Assembly (NCBI GenBank): GCA_026994735.1
Contig: JALWQD010000013.1
Location: forward strand, 1 to 9,614
Origin: Gammaproteobacteria bacterium
GTDB taxonomy: Bacteria > Pseudomonadota > Gammaproteobacteria > SZUA-140
Direction of reading: 5' to 3'
DNA: 9,614 nucleotides
Below the pieces are notes generated by a model that made no database searches, was not told where the DNA came from, and saw only the letters and a list, made by a program, of their open reading frames with translations. Both the position numbers and the translations under genes were made by a program. This document shows positions 8,101 to 9,614 of the stretch, one piece after another. How positions within the stretch are numbered: position 1 is the first letter of the stretch; each line of letters opens with the position of its first letter.

Positions 8101-8159
8101 CCCTTGTTCTTCTGCCGAGCTTGCTGCGCATCGGCGAAGAACGTCTGCAAACTCGCTGA
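5124..8159 (+). CDS. RND efflux pump, inner-membrane permease (pump 2), complete, with reduced proton-relay motif
   Basis: A complete RND permease of 1011 residues, slightly shorter than AcrB-type pumps (about 1,030-1,050). It shows the two-fold plan: TM1 about 12-28, periplasmic region to about 332, TM2-TM6 about 333-482, TM7 about 521-538, second periplasmic region to about 843, TM8-TM12 about 844-1000. TM4 reads GMVLDAAIIVLEN: D401 aligns with AcrB D407, but the partner Asp408 is Ala402. TM10 reads GLVVNNAILLV: N916 stands where AcrB has Lys940. Arg residues at the head of TM11 (RLRLRPILM, R946/R948) are kept. The second periplasmic region has the glycine-rich FGGFGSGHS stretch at about 643-651. 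It starts with GTG, overlapping the adaptor 2 stop by 4 nt. The expected role is proton-driven export of small molecules. The relay is unlike the Lys-containing AcrB type and nearer to the single-Asp arrangement of CzcA-like pumps, yet no metal-pump features let me call it a metal exporter. Confidence 0.96.
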   Translation: MTLTRLCLGNPVAVMVAVLLLLIFGSISLDRLPVQLTPEVSEPEISITTRWRAAAPEEVESAIVVPQEEALRGLPGSTELLAQAQRGQAKIDITFAVGTDLRRALLEVMNRLNRVSSYPADADEPIISTAGGNSRPIAWFIIKPLAGNTRDIATYQDFVEDIVQTRFERVPGVSMSEVRGGRENEVRITFDPYRAAALAVELPRVIRLADSEDVTGGFANVGKRRYTLRFQGALAVDSFADLILDWRDGQPVTLGDVAEISVRPVDRESFVIQNGRLAIAVNAHREVAVNVLQVMEGLQQAVTELRQGPLKRAGLSLEQVYDETLYIHRSIRMVIQNLLLGILLATVVLWWFFRRLRATLMVATAIPISVLGSFILLDIFGRTINVISLAGMAFAVGMVLDAAIIVLENIVRLREQGKAPVEAALTGTTQVWGALLASTATTVAIFLPVVFLNDESGQLFADLALSIAVAITLSLLIALTVLPTGARQWLSSEQDADRHAAWWQLITDRIMRLTDSPQRRGLWIVVLMSLPLLVTLLLRPEADYLPDGNRNLVFTFINPPPGHSIDAIEKEMGDVIAQRMQPYLEGTQQPKVHDYFFVAFSSGVFMGLRAEDPERTGELLPIINQTVHAFPDTIGFAFRASLFGGFGSGHSINMDIQGNDVATLLQAAGMAFGMVRTALPGASVRPFPGLDMSSPELRLTPRERRLAEADWDRQTLAAVTRAFGDGLYVGDHFDGDRRIDVILRARDWQTPEELLAYPLVTPGGIQSLGELTQLERTSGPAELRRIDRRRTVTLQIRPPEGMSLDQALQTVKEKVAPAIERMLPEDATISYSGTADKLETALNNMTGVFILAIAILYLLISALFRSFLDSLLVLLVIPLATVGGVIALWLLNLLSFQPMDLLTMIGFIILLGLVVNNAILLVHQTRVAERQGQDRRSAVSEAVRLRLRPILMSTLTSLFGMLPLLLNPGAGTELYRGLAAVIVGGMTISTLFTLVLLPSLLRIGEERLQTR

Positions 8160-8226
8160 AATTTCCCTTAAGCCTTCTCAAGACGAAGGTCTTGCTGCCG
8201 ATAGCCTGATTGAACTTTGTGCCATT

Positions 8227-8247
8227 GAATTCGGTCCAGAATTGGTC
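8227..8247 (+). repeat. short imperfect direct repeat between pump 2 and the HDOD gene
   Basis: GAATTCGGTC (8227-8236) is followed after two bases by GAATTGGTC (8239-8247), the same word minus one base, on a period of about 12 nt. It lies roughly 50 nt upstream of the promoter-like element for the HDOD gene, so a regulator site is conceivable. Two short copies may equally be chance. Confidence 0.3.
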
Positions 8248-8293
8248 TTCTCAGGAGGGATGTTCAGGATCGTGATGCGGGTCAATGATCTGC

Positions 8294-8321
8294 TTGTCGG
8301 AATGGCGTTTACTTGTATTAA
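8294..8321 (+). promoter_or_regulatory. possible sigma70-type promoter of the HDOD gene
   Basis: TTGTCG (8294-8299) and TATTAA (8316-8321) are separated by 16 nt, followed by a leader of about 20 nt to the ATG at 8349. It is a moderate match found by eye within the 189-nt gap after pump 2. Without it the HDOD gene would depend on read-through from the pump operon, as no terminator is seen in the gap. Confidence 0.27.
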
Positions 8322-8348
8322 CGAATAGTTGCTCCCCGGGTACTTGTT

Positions 8349-9275
8349 ATGACCTCATCCAGCACGCAGATTCAGCCGCTAAACGAACGCCAGAATGGCA
8401 TCGAGCGTGGAACATCACTGCTTGATATTCGCAGTCGTGTGGAAGGTCTTGATGAATTACCACCAATGCCGGAAATGGCTCAGAAGATACTGCGCTTGAG
8501 TAGTAATCCTGATGCACAGGCAAAAGAACTGGTGGGTATTGTTGAACTTGATCCGGGCCTGGCCGCGACGGTCATCCGTTATGCACGATCACCTTTTTTC
8601 AGCTTTGGTGGCAAGATTGACTCTGTTTTTACCGCTGTCACCCGGGTGTTAGGTTATAATACGGTTATGAATCTGGCATTGGGGGCCACGGCGGCAAGAT
8701 CTTTCCGGATTCCCCGCAATGTCCCGCTCGGACTCGATAATTTTTGGCGACATGCTGTTTATACGGCAGCGCTCAGTCAAGCTCTTAGTGCTTATATTGA
8801 TGATGAGCAACGGCCACCAGGCGGCTTGGCCTATCTTGCCGGACTTTTGCACAATATTGGCCATCTTGTCCTTGGCCACCTTTTCCGACCAGAATTTCTG
8901 ATTCTCAACAAGTATGTCAGTGCCCGGCCGGAAGAGGATATCATTGATATCGAGCATGAAGTTCTAAGTATGAACCACTGTGAGATAGGTGCCCTGCTGG
9001 CTGAGGCCTGGTTGTTGCCTGAAGAAGTTGCCATGGCTATCCGTTACCATCATGACCCAGAATATACTGGTGTCCATGCCGTTTACCCGCAGCTGATTAT
9101 GCTGGCCGATGGTTTGTTGCGTGCTGAGGGAATTGGTGAAGGCTGTTTCATGGGCGCGGAAGCGGTGTTGCTGGAACGCTTGGGCATTGGTGAATACCAG
9201 GCGATTGCGCTGGTTAATAAGGTTTTGGCTGAAAATGAAGGGCTGGAATCAATGGCGCGGCAATTTTCATCCTGA
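8349..9275 (+). CDS. HDOD-domain signalling protein
   Basis: A 308-residue soluble protein with no signal peptide or membrane segment. After a polar N-terminal stretch of about 25 residues comes a HDOD domain (about 30-235). Family marks are LPPMPEMAQKIL at 37-48, a phase of small helices with ELDPGLAATVIRYARSPFF, the central LLHNIGHLVLGHLF at about 166-179, and AIRYHHDP at 230-237. HDOD domains are non-catalytic relatives of HD phosphohydrolases. Here the HD dyad reads H168-N169, consistent with loss of metal-dependent activity, although H135, H203/H210 and H234/H235 remain. Members act as protein-interaction modules in signalling, motility or stress control. No GGDEF, EAL or receiver domain is attached, so the output partner is unknown. 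ATG 8349 is the natural start although its ribosome site is poor. It is 189 nt from pump 2 and probably independently expressed. It converges on the MoeB/ThiF-type gene. Confidence 0.9.
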   Translation: MTSSSTQIQPLNERQNGIERGTSLLDIRSRVEGLDELPPMPEMAQKILRLSSNPDAQAKELVGIVELDPGLAATVIRYARSPFFSFGGKIDSVFTAVTRVLGYNTVMNLALGATAARSFRIPRNVPLGLDNFWRHAVYTAALSQALSAYIDDEQRPPGGLAYLAGLLHNIGHLVLGHLFRPEFLILNKYVSARPEEDIIDIEHEVLSMNHCEIGALLAEAWLLPEEVAMAIRYHHDPEYTGVHAVYPQLIMLADGLLRAEGIGEGCFMGAEAVLLERLGIGEYQAIALVNKVLAENEGLESMARQFSS

Positions 9276-9294
9276 GCCGGATTGATCGAGTAAT

Positions 9295-9331
9295 AAAAAA
9301 GCCTGTTGTCATCATGACAACAGGCTTTTTT
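9295..9331. terminator. bidirectional intrinsic terminator between convergent genes
   Basis: An 11-bp perfect stem, GCCTGTTGTCA with its complement, spans 9301-9325 around a 3-nt loop (TCA). It is preceded by A6 (9295-9300) and followed by T6 (9326-9331). The structure therefore ends in a U run on either strand and can stop both the HDOD gene and the MoeB/ThiF-type gene. It begins 20 nt after the HDOD stop. Confidence 0.93.
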
Positions 9332-9350
9332 GGGGCTATTGGGCGCGGTG

Positions 9351-9614
9351 TCAGGAAGAGGCGCAGACCTGTGCGTAGTCTTCGTAACCAGGGAACTCGG
9401 CACCTTCGCTGCAATAACGGCAGTCCTTGCGTGGTTTAACCTTCAACTCTGTAAAGCGGGCACCAAGGGCATCGTAGTGCAGCATACGGCCGACCAGTGG
9501 ATCGCCGATATCAAGAATGATCTTCAGCACTTCGACGGCCTGCAATAAACCCATTGTTCCCGGCATGACGCCAAGGACGCCAGCTTCGGCACAAGAGGGG
9601 GCCATGTCTGGAGG
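9351..9614 (-). CDS. MoeB/ThiF/HesA-family adenylyltransferase, C-terminal 87 residues, cut by window edge
   Basis: The frame enters from the right edge and ends at a TGA at 9353-9351. An internal Met at 9605 is not the start, since codons continue upstream as PPD. The fragment begins PPDMAPSCAEAGVLGV, matching the MoeB/ThiF loop whose Cys corresponds to E. coli MoeB C187. LLQAVEVLKIIL and LVGRMLHYDAL follow as in that family. The motif DCRYC is the second half of the zinc-binding CxxC pair; the first half should lie outside the window. The tail GYEDYAQVC resembles the end of the E1-like domain of MoeB/MoeZ-type proteins, and no rhodanese domain follows. Such enzymes adenylate the C-terminal glycine of a ubiquitin-like sulfur carrier (MoaD, ThiS or similar) for molybdopterin, thiamine or other sulfur transfer. 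Which carrier is served cannot be judged from this piece, so no symbol is given. Confidence 0.9.
   Translation of the reverse strand, partial: PPDMAPSCAEAGVLGVMPGTMGLLQAVEVLKIILDIGDPLVGRMLHYDALGARFTELKVKPRKDCRYCSEGAEFPGYEDYAQVCASS

Noticed and set aside
8173..8193. Possible terminator after pump 2 (CCTTC-7 nt-GAAGG, or AAGAC-4 nt-GTCTT)
   Set aside because: The stems are only 5 bp, mutually exclusive, and not followed by a T run.
8104..8328. Small frame overlapping the end of pump 2 and running into the gap, including a 22-residue peptide from ATG 8260 behind AGGAGG
   Set aside because: AGGAGG is only 1 nt from that ATG and 13-16 nt from the next GTG/ATG in frame. The peptide has no recognisable feature, so translation is not supported.
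1..9614. CRISPR arrays, tRNA genes, insertion sequences, toxin-antitoxin or defence genes
   Set aside because: Reading both strands showed no regularly spaced repeats, no tRNA-like sequence, no transposase and no terminal inverted repeats. All longer frames are explained by the listed genes.

Overview
The window encodes two divergently transcribed efflux modules of the RND (resistance-nodulation-division) type, a membrane-anchored alpha/beta hydrolase, a HDOD-domain signalling protein, and the C-terminal end of a MoeB/ThiF-type adenylyltransferase. Paired periplasmic adaptor and RND pump genes imply a double-membraned (Gram-negative) bacterium. HDOD genes and moderate GC fit a gamma- or deltaproteobacterial type of genome (Desulfuromonas-like or similar), but nothing here fixes the genus. 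Coding density is high. No tRNA, rRNA, CRISPR array, insertion sequence or phage gene was found.

Layout. Minus strand, bases 1-2932: a membrane-anchored adaptor protein (1751-2932) followed 7 nt later by an RND inner-membrane pump (1-1743), which is cut by the left edge after 581 residues. The intergenic region of about 185 bp (2933-3117) carries a promoter-like element for the rightward genes. Plus strand, 3118-8159: alpha/beta hydrolase (3118-3951), a second adaptor (4009-5127) and a second, complete RND pump (5124-8159). The last two overlap by 4 nt, and the three probably form one operon. After a 189-nt gap comes a HDOD protein (8349-9275). It converges on the MoeB/ThiF-type gene (9351-9614, minus, cut by the right edge), and a symmetric bidirectional terminator lies between them.

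Function. Each adaptor/pump pair is expected to export small molecules across the cell envelope together with an outer-membrane channel that is not encoded in this window. The pumps are not close duplicates. Pump 1 keeps the double aspartate (DD) of the proton relay in TM4. Pump 2 has Asp-Ala in TM4 and Asn-Asn where AcrB has Lys-Asn in TM10, so its coupling machinery is of a reduced type. The hydrolase upstream of adaptor 2 is the least expected partner and the most useful lead for function. I saw no clearly undescribed system; the findings are modest, checkable oddities.
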